Source of the DNA: Olsenella sp. SW781
GTDB lineage: Bacteria > Actinomycetota > Coriobacteriia > Coriobacteriales > Atopobiaceae
Assembly (NCBI RefSeq): GCF_012027725.1
Contig: NZ_SJOU01000007.1
Location: forward strand, 78,984-142,983
Reading direction: 5' to 3'
Length of the DNA stretch: 64,000 nt
This document shows, piece after piece, positions 17,598-26,040 of this stretch. Each line of letters opens with the position of its first letter. Positions within the stretch are counted from its first letter, which is position 1. The translations under genes and the position numbers were made by a program. The notes below the pieces were generated by a model. It saw only the letters and a program-made list of their open reading frames with translations, made no database searches and was not told where the DNA came from.

Positions 17598-17825
17598 CTA
17601 CGCCGCGCGGACGCACTTGACGAGCAGGTGCGAGTCAGCGTGGTTCTGCTCGTGAGCGGAGAACCACTGGTCAACGTCGTTGAACAGCATCCTAGGGCTG
17701 TCAGCCCAGAAACGACGCTCGTGGCCGTCGAAGAACGCGCGATACTCGCCGCTCATGAACCAGCCGTTGTGGCACGCCCTCAGCACCTTGCGCTGACGGG
17801 AGCCCATGTTCTTGACCTTGGTCAT
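17598..17825 (-). CDS. 75-aa uncharacterised protein
   Basis: 75 aa, rich in aromatic, His and basic residues (HNGWFMSGEYRAFFDGHERRFWADSPRMLFNDVDQWF). No family recognised. Strong translation signal (AAAGGAGGGAAG before ATG), an upstream TATAAC at an appropriate distance, and its own terminator all support it as a real monocistronic gene. Less GC-biased codons than neighbours and the tight signals suggest it is well expressed. No signal peptide or membrane segment. Confidence 0.65.
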   Translation of the reverse strand: MTKVKNMGSRQRKVLRACHNGWFMSGEYRAFFDGHERRFWADSPRMLFNDVDQWFSAHEQNHADSHLLVKCVRAA

Positions 17826-18218
17826 GTTCTTCCCTCCTTTCCTCTCTTCTCGTTACCTCGTTCGTTATACCCAATTATTCCGTCCGTCGAAAGCGTCTTG
17901 ACAGAATCATAACAATTGACTACTCAAGGACGAGGGCAGCGTCAGGGTTTTGGCCGAGACGCGTCATGGGGCGGCGGGTCGGCGCGGCATTGCGGAAAGT
18001 GGGGTCGTGGCAGCTGGCCGCGGGCGCGACCTCGCGTTCTTCTCGCCCCTGTTGCGACGTCGGGGGTCATGGCAGCCGCGGGACCGCCAGAACCCCCGAA
18101 ACCGCTGCGCGAATCGCCCCCCGGGCTGCCACACCCCTCGCCCTTGCAGCGCGCTCGTGGGGGCGCCGCGCGCGAGCGATACAATCTTTCTATACCGCAT
18201 GGCCTCAAGGGAGGAAGC
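17826..18218. other. divergent intergenic region with REP copies
   Basis: 393 bp. The left part (17826-17935) is AT-rich and carries the promoter of the 75-aa protein gene. The middle holds two copies of a 24-bp repeat TTGCGNAAAGTGGGGTCRTGGCAG (17990-18013 and 18052-18075) and a motif copy CGTTCTTCTCGCC at 18035. The right end carries the LysR gene RBS. Confidence 0.7.
17990..18075. repeat. two copies of a 24-bp REP unit (TTGCGNAAAG family)
   Basis: Copies at 17990-18013 and 18052-18075, same orientation, separated by a motif copy CGTTCTTCTCGCC (18035-18047). The same unit occurs at least four times at 33064-33252, where it also joins directly to the motif. Confidence 0.75.
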
Positions 18219-19085
18219 GTGAATCTCAAGCAGCTCGAGTACTTCGTCGCGATCGTCGAGGAGGGGCAGGTCACGGCCGCGGCGAGGCGCCTTCACATCT
18301 CTCAGCCGCCGCTCTCCTACGAGCTCGCGCAGCTCGAGCGAGAGCTCGGCTGCGAGCTCGTCCGCCGAGGGCCGCGCGGCGTCACCCCCACCGACGCGGG
18401 CAGGCTCCTCTACGAGCGCGCCGGGCGCATCCTCGCCATGGCCACCGCCACGGCGCGCGAGGTCTCGAGCGTGGGGAAGGGCCTCACGGGCACCGCGTGC
18501 CTCGCGGCCTGCGCGGGGGCGTCCGGGCTCGTGCCCAGCGCGCGGCTCCGGGAGCTTGCCGGCGGCGAGGGCGTGTCGTTCGAGGTCCGCGAGGGGAGCG
18601 TCCCCGCAGTGATCGAACTCGTGACGAGCGGCATCGCCGAGGTCGGCGTGGTGCGAACGCCCTTCGCCAGCGCCGGGCTGCGCTGCCGCTACGCGCCCGC
18701 CGAGCCCCTCGTCGCCGTGATGCCACCGTCGATGGAGACGGGCGGCGAGCTTGAGGTCTCGCTCGAGGAGCTCGCCTCGAGCCCGCTCGTCTGCGACCGT
18801 CGGCTCTCCGAGCGGGTGGGCCACGCCCTCGCGACGCGCCACCTCGAGCCGCGCCTTTCCTGCGTCACCGAGGACGAGCGCACCACCTGCGCGTGGGCGG
18901 CGGCGGGCATGGGCGTGGGGCTCGTCCCCCGCTCGATGCTGAGGGTGTGCGACACCGGGGACCAGTTCATCAAGACCGTGACCGAGAAGGACCTCGAGAC
19001 GCGCGCGGCGGTCATCTGGAAGGCTGACCGCGCGCTCACGACGCTCGCGGAGCGCGTCGTGGCACTTCTCGGCGAGCTGGACTAG
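18219..19085 (+). CDS. LysR-family transcriptional regulator
   Basis: 288 aa. N-terminal winged helix-turn-helix: LKQLEYFVAIVEEGQVTAAARRLHISQPPLSYELAQLERELG is the canonical LysR HTH. The rest is a periplasmic-binding-protein-like effector domain. Target genes and effector are unknown; neighbours on both sides face away or are convergent. GTG at 18219 follows GGGAGGAAG, with a TATACC-like -10 at 18190. The long upstream open frame is rejected because it crosses REP DNA. Confidence 0.9.
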   Translation: MNLKQLEYFVAIVEEGQVTAAARRLHISQPPLSYELAQLERELGCELVRRGPRGVTPTDAGRLLYERAGRILAMATATAREVSSVGKGLTGTACLAACAGASGLVPSARLRELAGGEGVSFEVREGSVPAVIELVTSGIAEVGVVRTPFASAGLRCRYAPAEPLVAVMPPSMETGGELEVSLEELASSPLVCDRRLSERVGHALATRHLEPRLSCVTEDERTTCAWAAAGMGVGLVPRSMLRVCDTGDQFIKTVTEKDLETRAAVIWKADRALTTLAERVVALLGELD

Positions 19086-19098
19086 GGTCGGTCGCGCG

Positions 19099-19224
19099 GG
19101 CGAGAAGGACGCGCAGACTGTCGCATCTCCCCCGCACGCCCACAGCGCGGGGGCTTCGCGACGTTTCTCGGCCCAGAAGTGTCGCCTCGGCCCCGCACAG
19201 GCTCCGCGCGGGGCCGAGGCGACA
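19099..19224. repeat. motif plus REP hairpins (GCGGGGCCRAGGCGACA family)
   Basis: GGCGAGAAGGACG at 19099-19111 is followed by a degenerate hairpin (GTCGCATCTCCCCCGC, 19119 on) and then perfect 17-bp arms TGTCGCCTCGGCCCCGC (19180-19196) and its complement (19208-19224). The same arm sequence recurs at 31291-31392. It separates convergent LysR and tatA genes. Confidence 0.75.
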
Positions 19225-19296
19225 GATCGTCCCGACATGAGGGCGCCCCCGGGCGGGAAGGAGGTCCCGGGGACGCAGGGTCAGCCTGAAGACGCG

Positions 19297-19521
19297 CTAT
19301 CGGAGGTCGTCGTCCTTCTCGGCGTCCGAAGCCTCGATGGGAGAGACGGCGGGCTCGGAGGAGGGGCTCGAGTCGCCGGAGCCCTCCTCCATGCCCTCGC
19401 GCACGTTCTTGACGGTCTTCCCGATGGCCGAGCCGATCTTGGGCAGGTTCTTCGGCCCGAAGATCACGAGGACGATGACGAGAATGACGGCCAGCTCGGG
19501 CACGCCCATGCCAAGAATCAT
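19297..19521 (-). CDS. tatA: Sec-independent protein translocase subunit TatA
   Basis: 74 aa with the classical TatA plan: a short N-terminal transmembrane helix (GVPELAVILVIVLVIFGP), an FGPKNLPKIG hinge, an amphipathic helix (SAIGKTVKNVREGM) and an acidic disordered tail. Forms the translocation pore for folded twin-arginine substrates. A plausible substrate is encoded in this window: the binding protein at 54314 has TRRNFF in its signal. No tatC adjacent. The C-terminal AEKDDDLR includes a motif-derived EKD. Confidence 0.92.
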   Translation of the reverse strand: MILGMGVPELAVILVIVLVIFGPKNLPKIGSAIGKTVKNVREGMEEGSGDSSPSSEPAVSPIEASDAEKDDDLR

Positions 19522-19597
19522 GCGGCACCTCCAATGACGCGGTTCTTCTCGTCACATCGTAGGGCTCCATGAGCCCACGGTAAAATACATAAGAGAA

Positions 19598-19630
19598 GGG
19601 GATGCCATACAAGCAATGTATGGCATCCCC
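19598..19630. terminator. hairpin downstream of the ACT-domain gene
   Basis: Perfect 14-bp arms GGGGATGCCATACA (19598-19611) and complement (19617-19630), AGCAA loop; on the minus strand followed by TTCTCTTATGTATTTT. It lies 46 bp after the ACT-protein stop. Confidence 0.7.
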
Positions 19631-19675
19631 AACCTGTCCCATAATCTCTGAGAGAAAAAACACGTCCCCCTTTTG

Positions 19676-20104
19676 CTACTCGATCTCATCTTGGTCGAAG
19701 ACGTGGAAGCCGGCCTTCTCGATGGCCCAGCTCGCCTCCGCGGCGCTCGCGGGGTCGGCGATCTTGAGCGCCAGGACCGCAAGGTCGTCGGTCGTCGAGA
19801 AGCAGTAGAAGTACTCGATGTCCACGTCGAGGTCGTCGAGCTTCTCGAGCAGGTCCGCGGCGCCGCCCGGGTGGTGCGGCACGGCGATGGCCATGACCTT
19901 GGTCTTGATGGCGCGGTAGCCGCCGGCGTCGAGCGCGGCGATCGCGGCGTCGGTGTCGCTGCAGATGATGCGCACGATGCCGTACTCGGTGGTGTCGGCA
20001 ACGGAGAGCGCTGCCATGTTGATGTTGGCGTCACCGAGGGTGCGGCACAGAGACGCGATGCGGCCGCGCTTGTTCTCGAGGAAAACCGTAATCTGATCGA
20101 TCAT
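19676..20104 (-). CDS. tandem ACT-domain amino-acid-binding protein
   Basis: 142 aa, two ACT domains in series (about 1-70 and 70-142): DQITVFLENKRGRIASLCRTLGDANINMAALSVADTTEYGIVRIIC begins the first, VMAIAVPHHPGGAADLLEKLDDLDVDIEYFYC the second. ACT domains sense amino acids. The start overlaps the paaK stop (TAATG), a pairing seen in many anaerobes and consistent with control of aryl-acid activation by aromatic amino acids (inference). Confidence 0.88.
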   Translation of the reverse strand: MIDQITVFLENKRGRIASLCRTLGDANINMAALSVADTTEYGIVRIICSDTDAAIAALDAGGYRAIKTKVMAIAVPHHPGGAADLLEKLDDLDVDIEYFYCFSTTDDLAVLALKIADPASAAEASWAIEKAGFHVFDQDEIE

Positions 20105-21405
20105 TACTTGATCCCCTTTCGCAGGTCGACGATGCGCTTGGCCTTGCCCTCGCTGCGCGCGATGGTCTTGGGCTCGACGAGCTTGACCTTGACGCCCACG
20201 GAAAGGGCCGTCTTGAGGCGCGCAGAGATCTCCTTCTGCAGGCGCTCGACCGCGGCGACGGAGTCGAAGGCGAAGTCGGGGTTGACCTCGGCCTTGAGCG
20301 TGACCATGTCGAGCGAGCGGTGGTCGGTGTCGACCTCGATCTGGTACCAAGAGGAGACCTGGTCGAAGGTCTTCATGACGTCCTCGATCTGGCTCGGGAA
20401 GACGTTGACGCCGCGGATGATGAGCATGTCGTCGGTGCGGCCGTGGATGCGGTCGATGCGGCGGTGCGTGCAGCCGCAGGCGCACTCGCCAGGCAGGATG
20501 CGCGTGATGTCGCGCGTGCGGTAGCGCACGACCGGGGACGCCTCGCGGTCGATCGTGGTGAGCACGAGCTCGCCCCACTCGCCGTCGGGCAGGACCTCGC
20601 CGGTGTTGGGGTCGATGATCTCCGCGTAGAAGTGGTCCTCGGCCAGGTGCAGGCCGTTCTGCTCCCAGCACTCGATGGCAACGCCCGGGCCCATGGTCTC
20701 GGTGAGGCCGTAGACGTCGAGCACGTGGTAATTGAGCTTGCGCTCGAGGTCGCGGCGGAAGTTGTCCGAGAAGGGCTCGGCGCCGTGGATGCCCGCGCGC
20801 AGGTGGAAGTCGCGCGCCGGGTCGATGCCCATCTCGAGCGCGGTGTCGGCGATGTGCATGGCGTAGCTCGGCGTGCAGCAGATGATTGTGGAGCCCATCT
20901 CCTTGAGCACGCGAATCTGACGCTCGGTGTTGCCCGCGGACATGGGGATCGTAGTGGCGCCGGAGTAGAGGCCGCCGTAGTGCGCGCCGAGGCCGCCGGT
21001 GAAGAGGCCGTAGCCGTAGCAGACGTGCACGACGTCGTCCTTGCCGCCGTTTGCGTACTCGATGCCGCGCGCGAAGCACTCGCCCCAGATGTCGAGGTCG
21101 TGCTGGGTGTAGCCGCCCACCGTCGCCACGCCCGTGGTGCCGGAGGACATGTGGATCTCCTTCACCTCGGAGAGCGGGGTGGCAAACATACCGTAGGGGT
21201 AGTTGTCGCGCAGGTCCTGCTTGGTGACGAACGGCGCCTTCTGCAGGTCGTCGAGGTCCTTCACGGCGTACGGGTCAAAGCCGGCCTCGTCGAAGCTCTG
21301 CTTGTAGAACGGCACGTTCTCGTAGCACGCGATCACGGTCTTCTTGATGCCCTCGAGCTGGATCTCCTCGATCTGCTCGTGGGGCGCGTGGAGAATCTCC
21401 TGCAT
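20104..21405 (-). CDS. paaK: phenylacetate--CoA ligase family enzyme
   Basis: 433 aa, adenylate-forming enzyme converting phenylacetate, or a related arylacetate, to its CoA thioester with ATP. Motifs: HMSSGTTGVATVGGY (P-loop), YGLTETMGPGVA, GELVLTTIDREASPVVRYRTRDI and RTDDMLIIRGVNVFPSQIE with the C-terminal Lys in EGKAKRIVDLRKG. Typical PaaK length. Coupled to the ACT-domain gene. In anaerobes this pair often acts in aromatic amino-acid fermentation through arylpyruvate oxidation; no iorAB is visible here. Confidence 0.9.
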   Translation of the reverse strand: MQEILHAPHEQIEEIQLEGIKKTVIACYENVPFYKQSFDEAGFDPYAVKDLDDLQKAPFVTKQDLRDNYPYGMFATPLSEVKEIHMSSGTTGVATVGGYTQHDLDIWGECFARGIEYANGGKDDVVHVCYGYGLFTGGLGAHYGGLYSGATTIPMSAGNTERQIRVLKEMGSTIICCTPSYAMHIADTALEMGIDPARDFHLRAGIHGAEPFSDNFRRDLERKLNYHVLDVYGLTETMGPGVAIECWEQNGLHLAEDHFYAEIIDPNTGEVLPDGEWGELVLTTIDREASPVVRYRTRDITRILPGECACGCTHRRIDRIHGRTDDMLIIRGVNVFPSQIEDVMKTFDQVSSWYQIEVDTDHRSLDMVTLKAEVNPDFAFDSVAAVERLQKEISARLKTALSVGVKVKLVEPKTIARSEGKAKRIVDLRKGIK

Positions 21406-21520
21406 CTGCCCTACCCTTTCTGGAACCCAAAACCACAGATGGGGAGATTTTATGGCGAGAAGGGCGGTCGTGCCTCAGGCGTTCGCAAACTGAAACGCGT
21501 GCCGCCGGTACCAGGCCCGC

Positions 21521-21586
21521 GCCAATGGCGTCAGGTTCGTTTGGCACGCGGACTCACGCGTGCCAAACGAACCTGACGCCATTGGC
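21521..21586. repeat. REP palindrome, family TGGCGTCAGGTTT
   Basis: Perfect 30-bp arms (21521-21550 and 21557-21586) with a GACTCA loop. Arm sequence GCCAATGGCGTCAGG plus TTCGTTTGGCACGCG, a variant of the 3538 element with a compensatory change in both arms. Confidence 0.93.
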
Positions 21587-21590
21587 ACGC

Positions 21591-22010
21591 TCACCGCAGC
21601 GCCTCGAGGCGGCGGAGCACCGTCCTGGTGGCCTTGATCGCCGCCTGCACGTTCTCCTCGGCGTCATCGATGCGCTTCTGCACGTAGAGGTCGACGAAGG
21701 GGTTGTCCACGAGGATGTCGAGCGCGGAGGCGAGGCCGCCCACGTTCACGCGGAGCTCCTCGATGCCGCGCACGTCCGAGACCTCGCGCGTGAACGCGTA
21801 GAGGTCAGCGCGGGCGCACTCGAGCGCCTCCTCGGCATCGTCGAGCCGCGAGCGCTTGACCAGGCTCGAGATGATGCCGCCCGCGAGGATGTCGAAGAGG
21901 CCCCAGTTGCTCGCACTGCTGAGGGCGTCCGCCGCCGTCTCGAGCGAGGTGAGCGCGCGACGTCCCGCCGCCACGGCCTCGGCCACCTCTCGCCTCTCGT
22001 CCGGTGTCAT
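21591..22010 (-). CDS. conserved helical protein of unknown function
   Basis: 139 aa, almost wholly helical. Contains ASNWGLFDILAGGIISSLVKRSRLDDAEEALECARADLYAFTREVSDV, a pattern I associate with an uncharacterised family also present in Firmicutes, followed by LDILVDNPFVDLYVQKRIDDAEENV. No membrane segment or catalytic motif. ATG at 22010 follows GAGGAGGAACC; an exact GGCGAGAAGAACG motif lies just upstream of that RBS (22029-22041). Confidence 0.65.
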   Translation of the reverse strand: MTPDERREVAEAVAAGRRALTSLETAADALSSASNWGLFDILAGGIISSLVKRSRLDDAEEALECARADLYAFTREVSDVRGIEELRVNVGGLASALDILVDNPFVDLYVQKRIDDAEENVQAAIKATRTVLRRLEALR

Positions 22011-22102
22011 GGTTCCTCCTCGGCTCGACGTTCTTCTCGCCATGGTAGCAGTCGTGGCAGGGGGACGGGACGGCAACGGCTCGCTCATCCCCCTGCCGCG
22101 CT

Positions 22103-22114
22103 GGGAACGATACC
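22103..22114. promoter_or_regulatory. weak match to the sucrose-regulon operator upstream of pfkA
   Basis: GGGAACGATACC differs at one position from the GRRAWCGWTYYC consensus of the scr sites. It is 80 bp upstream of the pfkA ATG. One isolated near-match may be chance. Confidence 0.25.
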
Positions 22115-22193
22115 GCTCGCGGAGAATATTCCGCATCCCGCCGAGCGAGGTGCATACTTTGACTATCTGTGAGCACGAGGGGAAGGATGCACC

Positions 22194-23273
22194 ATGCTTC
22201 GAGTCGGTCTTCTCACGAGCGGCGGCGACTGCCAGGCGCTCAACGCCACCATGCGCGGCATCGTCAAGACGCTCTACCGCCAGTCCAAGGAGCCCGTCGA
22301 GGTCTACGGCTTCGAGGACGGCTACCAGGGCCTCATCTACGAGCGCTACCACATGATGGACAATCGCGACTTCTCCGGCCTGCTCACCCGCGGCGGGACC
22401 GTCCTCGGCACGAGCCGCACCCCCTTCAAGCTGCTCGACACGCCCGAGGCCGACGGCGTCAACAAGGTCCAGGCCATGAAGGACACCTACAAGAAGCTCA
22501 AGCTGGACTGCCTGTTCATGCTCGGCGGCAACGGCTCCACCAAGACCGCCAACCGCCTCTCCCAGGAGGGCCTGAACGTCATCGCGCTGCCCAAGACCAT
22601 CGACAACGACACCTACGGCACCGACATGACCTTCGGCTTCACGAGCTCCGTCGAGGTGGCCACCCGCTGCATCGACGAGATCCACACCACCGCCTCGAGC
22701 CACGGCCGCGTCTTCGTGATCGAGATCATGGGCCACAAGGTCGGCTGGATCCCGCTGTACGCGGGCGTGGCCGGCGGCGCCGACGTCATCCTCATCCCCG
22801 AGATCCCCTACGACATCGAGAACGTCATCCGCGTCATCGAGGACCGCGACAAGGCCGGCTCGCGCTTCACCATCGTCGTGGTGGCGGAGGGCGCCATCTC
22901 CAAGGAGGAGGCCGCTCTCTCGAAGAAGGAGTACAAGAAGCTCGTGGCCGAGCGCACGAGCCCGTCGGTCGCCTACGACATCGCGGCGGAGATCGACAAG
23001 CGCACCGGCCGCGAGATCCGCATCGCCATCCCCGGCCACACCCAGCGCGGCGGCACCCCCGACGCCCAGGACCGCATCTTCGCCACGCAGTGCGGCGCCG
23101 AGGCTGCGCTCGCCTGCCTCAAGGGCAAGTTCGGCGTCATGATCGCGCAGGTCAACGGCAAGATGTGCCGCGTGCCGCTCGAGGACGTGGCCGGCAAGCT
23201 CAAGTACGTCGACCCCAAGGGCGACCTCGTCAAGGAGGCCAAGGCGCTCGGCATCAGCTTCGGCGACGAGTAG
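22194..23273 (+). CDS. pfkA: 6-phosphofructokinase
   Basis: 359 aa; phosphorylates fructose-6-phosphate in glycolysis. LLTSGGDCQALNATMRGIV is the nucleotide loop, GGNGSTKTA the second Gly loop, PKTIDNDTYGTD the catalytic Asp region, IEIMGHKVGWI and GHTQRGGTPDAQDR the hexose-phosphate site. The Gly of GGNGS (position 104-type) indicates ATP use, whereas Lys in PKTIDND (position 124-type) is the residue of PPi enzymes. This mixed signature is known for actinobacterial group III ATP-PFKs. Strong terminator follows. Links sucrose-derived hexose phosphates to glycolysis. Confidence 0.93.
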   Translation: MLRVGLLTSGGDCQALNATMRGIVKTLYRQSKEPVEVYGFEDGYQGLIYERYHMMDNRDFSGLLTRGGTVLGTSRTPFKLLDTPEADGVNKVQAMKDTYKKLKLDCLFMLGGNGSTKTANRLSQEGLNVIALPKTIDNDTYGTDMTFGFTSSVEVATRCIDEIHTTASSHGRVFVIEIMGHKVGWIPLYAGVAGGADVILIPEIPYDIENVIRVIEDRDKAGSRFTIVVVAEGAISKEEAALSKKEYKKLVAERTSPSVAYDIAAEIDKRTGREIRIAIPGHTQRGGTPDAQDRIFATQCGAEAALACLKGKFGVMIAQVNGKMCRVPLEDVAGKLKYVDPKGDLVKEAKALGISFGDE

Positions 23274-23296
23274 GGCGCACCCAACGGCACGAAGGC

Positions 23297-23331
23297 GGGC
23301 GCGGGGTCCTCGACGGGCCCCGCGCCCTTTT
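23297..23331 (+). terminator. pfkA terminator
   Basis: GGGCGCGGGG (23297-23306) pairs with CCCCGCGCCC (23318-23327), then TTTTG, 24 bp past the stop. Confidence 0.85.
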
Positions 23332-23357
23332 GTGCCCCGACACGGGTGGCGAAACTC

Positions 23358-23386
23358 GCCTAAAAGGGGCCTGGCCCCTTTTAGGC
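23358..23386. repeat. REP-like palindrome, family GCCTAAAAGGGG
   Basis: Perfect 14-bp arms around one base. Twin of the 1033 element. The right arm contains the TAA stop codon (23381-23383) of the M18 peptidase gene, so the element has been captured as the gene end. Confidence 0.88.
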
Positions 23387-24706
23387 AAGCTCCACCGAGT
23401 CGGCGCCGTCGATGCGGAGGTCGGCCTCGTAGAACGCCGTCAGCGCGGCGATGCCGAGCGCCGTGTCGCGCGCGCCCGCCGTCTCAAAGACGGAGTGCAT
23501 GGCCAGCTGCGGCAGCCCCACGTCCACGGCGTGCACGCTCACCTGGGTGTTGGAGAGGTTGCCGAGCGTGGAGCCGCCGGGCACGTCGGAGCGGTTGGCG
23601 AAGGTCTGGTACGGCACGCCCGCGCGCTCGAGCACGGCGACGAGGGCGGCGCGGCTGAAGGCGTCCGTGCAGTAGCGCTGGTTGGCCGCCTCCTTGATGA
23701 CGAGGCCGCCGTTGAGCCGGCAGCGGTTCGCCGCGTCGTACTTCTCGGGGTGGGCCGGATGGACGGCGTGCGCGTTGTCGCAGCTCACAAGCATGGAGCC
23801 GGCAAGCGCGCGCAGGTGCTCCTCAGGCGTGCGGCCGAGCGCAGCGCTCGTGCGGGAGAGCGTGTCGGCGAGCAGCGTCGAGAGCGCCCCCTGCTTGGTG
23901 CCCGAGCCCACCTCCTCGTTGTCAAAGCACGCGTAGACGCTCACGTCATGCGGGTTCTCCGCCGCGAGGAAGGCCTCGAGCGCCACGTAGGCGCACTGGA
24001 GGTCGTCGAGATGGCCGGCGGAGACGAACTCACCGGCGCGACCCCAGACGCGCGGCTCCTCGTGGGCAACGAGGAAGAGGTCGCGCGCGAGGACGTCCGC
24101 CGGCTCGCAGCCCGCGGCCTCGGCCACCATCTCGTCGAAGGCCCCCGCGGAAAGCTCCCCCGCCGAGAAGAGCGGGCAGAGGTCAACCGCGCGGTTGAGC
24201 TCGGGCGAGAGCCCGCTCGTGCGGTCGAGGTGGATGGCGAGGCTCGGGATGAGGCAGACGTCGTCGGCGATGTCCACGAGGCGGCTCTCCACGCGCGCGC
24301 CGTCGCGCACGAGCACGCGGCCCGCAAGTCCGAGCGGGCGGTCCAGCCACGTGTGGTCGAGCATGCCTCCGTAGGCCTCGACGTCGAGGCGGAGATACCC
24401 CTCCGGCCCCTCGAGCGCGGGCGCCGCCTTCACCTTGTAGGTGGGCGAGTCGCCGTGGGCGGCGGCCAGCTGGAAGTGGTGGCCGCCCTCGGGGAGCTCG
24501 GCCCCGACCTTCCACGCCACGACGCTCGAGTTGTTGCGGACGGTGTAGTAGCGCCCACCCGCCTCCATGGCCCACGCCCCGCCCTCGGGAAGGTAGGCGA
24601 ACCCGGCGGCGTCGAGGCGCGCGCGGATGGCGGCGACGGTGTGGAACACGCTCGGGCACGCACGGACAAACTCGACGAGCCCGGCGGCGACGTCCTTCTC
24701 GCTCAT
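23381..24706 (-). CDS. M18-family aminopeptidase (aspartyl aminopeptidase type)
   Basis: 441 aa. Zinc aminopeptidase features in order: QLAAAHGDSPTYKVK (His ligand), VDLCPLF, EFVSAGHLDDLQCAYVALEAFL (Asp bridging), ACFDNEEVGSGTKQGA (Glu base/ligand), MLVSCDNAHAVHPAHPEKYD, and the C-terminal DVGLPQLAMHSVFETAGARD with the last His. Removes acidic N-terminal residues from peptides in the cytoplasm. ATG at 24706 is chosen for AAGGAGACCT upstream and family alignment from MSEKD; the motif contributes that EKD. Confidence 0.9.
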   Translation of the reverse strand: MSEKDVAAGLVEFVRACPSVFHTVAAIRARLDAAGFAYLPEGGAWAMEAGGRYYTVRNNSSVVAWKVGAELPEGGHHFQLAAAHGDSPTYKVKAAPALEGPEGYLRLDVEAYGGMLDHTWLDRPLGLAGRVLVRDGARVESRLVDIADDVCLIPSLAIHLDRTSGLSPELNRAVDLCPLFSAGELSAGAFDEMVAEAAGCEPADVLARDLFLVAHEEPRVWGRAGEFVSAGHLDDLQCAYVALEAFLAAENPHDVSVYACFDNEEVGSGTKQGALSTLLADTLSRTSAALGRTPEEHLRALAGSMLVSCDNAHAVHPAHPEKYDAANRCRLNGGLVIKEAANQRYCTDAFSRAALVAVLERAGVPYQTFANRSDVPGGSTLGNLSNTQVSVHAVDVGLPQLAMHSVFETAGARDTALGIAALTAFYEADLRIDGADSVELA

Positions 24707-24766
24707 AGGTCTCCTTCGGTCGGCTGTGATGCGACCGTCCAGCCTAGCACTTCTCGGCGCAGCGGG

Positions 24767-24859
24767 CGCCTCCGGACACACGCCCTCCCGGGTACGTACA
24801 CCTCGCCTCCCGACGCACGCCCTCCCGGGTACGTACACGCCGCCTCCGGATGCGTACGC
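24767..24859. repeat. 37-bp tandem repeat with TACGTA cores (2.5 units)
   Basis: Units start at 24767, 24804 and 24841 (exact 37-bp period), each CGCCTCCSGA...CCTCCCGGGTACGTACAC; the third is truncated. Two inverted TACGTACCCG copies lie at 24953 and 24971, across an AT-rich 60-bp segment. Confidence 0.8.
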
Positions 24860-24991
24860 AATTTGATAATTAATTCGGTACCATGCGATTAAAACCCGCA
24901 GGTGGGAAAGGTGGCGAGAAGAACATCAATCATCGAATCGCGTACGTACCCGGAACAGGCGTGTACGTACCCGAGGAAGGCGCCCCGGGCG

Positions 24992-25966
24992 TCAGGCAAG
25001 CATGTTGCGGGCCGTGAACTCCGCCTGGACGGTGGCGAGCATGAGCTCCACGTCGTCGAGGCCGAGGTGGCGCTCCGACTCCCCCGCCTTGAGCGTGCCG
25101 CGGCGGCGCGCCCAGCTCTCGAGCGACGCCGGCCGCTGCTCGTGCGGCAGGATGCGCGTCTCGGGGTCCACGCGCCGGCAGATGTCGCGCGAGTCCACGA
25201 CCACCACGCGACCGGCCTTGCGGGCCTCGGCGTAGCCGTCGATGTGCAGCATGAACCAGGAGTCCTCGAAGGCGGCGTTGTGCGCCATGAACGGATAGGC
25301 GGTGAGCGCGGCGAGAAGGGCCTTCTGCACCTGCTTGTCCTCGCGGAAGGGGGTCTTCCCGTCGAGGTCGGACCACTGGATCTTGTGGATGTCCGCCAGC
25401 GGCACGCCCTTCTCGGCGTACATCTCGGGCAGGCCGAAGTAGCCGGCAAAGGGGTCGTGCGGCCTGGCCTTGGGGCCGATGGTCATGAACTCGAGGCCCA
25501 CGTTGATGATGTAGCCGCGCGCGGGGTCGCGGTCGGTGGTCTCGATGTCAATCCCCACGACCATGCCGGAGACCGGCGCGTCCACCCAGGCCACGTTGAG
25601 GTCGCGCGCGTCCGGGCCGGCAAGCGCCGTCACCTGCGCGTCGGTACGATGCTGGAGCACGGCGACGGCATGGATGAGGTCGGCCGCGGAGAGGCCGCGC
25701 GCGAGGCTCGAGGGAGAGAGGTCGCGCAGCTTCTCGATGCCAAAGCGGTCGCAGACGTCGCGGTTGCGGTCCGCGAGGGAGAGGATGAGGTCGTACGAGA
25801 ACGGCTCGCGGCCGGCAGGCGCCTCCGCCCAGGCGGCGCGCAGGACCCCGAGCGCCTCCTCGTTCTTGGCGCGCTCCGCGGAGAGCGAGGCGTCATCCGT
25901 GAGGAACCCGGGGAACACAAAGGCGCTTGCGCACTCTATGGCTTGGCTGAGGTCCACGTTGCTCAC
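24992..25966 (-). CDS. DEDDh 3'-5' exonuclease (DnaQ-like)
   Basis: 324 aa. The N-terminal ~130 residues are helical and unassigned. The C-terminal DEDD nuclease core has GIDIETTDRDP (Exo I, two acids), MAHNAAFEDSWFM (Exo II) and the final HLGLDDVELM (Exo III with His and Asp). Probably a DNA or RNA exonuclease in repair or processing; it is longer than the bare epsilon-type domain. GTG at 25966 after ACGGGA. Upstream is the nitroreductase terminator. Confidence 0.82.
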   Translation of the reverse strand: MSNVDLSQAIECASAFVFPGFLTDDASLSAERAKNEEALGVLRAAWAEAPAGREPFSYDLILSLADRNRDVCDRFGIEKLRDLSPSSLARGLSAADLIHAVAVLQHRTDAQVTALAGPDARDLNVAWVDAPVSGMVVGIDIETTDRDPARGYIINVGLEFMTIGPKARPHDPFAGYFGLPEMYAEKGVPLADIHKIQWSDLDGKTPFREDKQVQKALLAALTAYPFMAHNAAFEDSWFMLHIDGYAEARKAGRVVVVDSRDICRRVDPETRILPHEQRPASLESWARRRGTLKAGESERHLGLDDVELMLATVQAEFTARNMLA

Positions 25967-25977
25967 TCCCGTCCACG

Positions 25978-26008
25978 AAAAAAGACGCCGAGAAGAACCC
26001 GGCGCCTT
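25978..26008 (-). terminator. nitroreductase terminator with motif in the loop
   Basis: On the minus strand GGCGCCG (26006-26000) pairs with CGGCGTC (25990-25984, one G-U), then TTTTTT. The loop GGTTCTTCT plus the first stem base spell the dispersed motif. Confidence 0.8.
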
Positions 26009-26040
26009 CCTAGGCTAACAGAACGCGCGGCCGCCTCGGC

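Noticed and set aside
17898..17930. TTGACA on the plus strand as promoter for the LysR gene
   Set aside because: No acceptable -10 at 16-18 bp, and it is ~300 bp upstream with REP DNA between.
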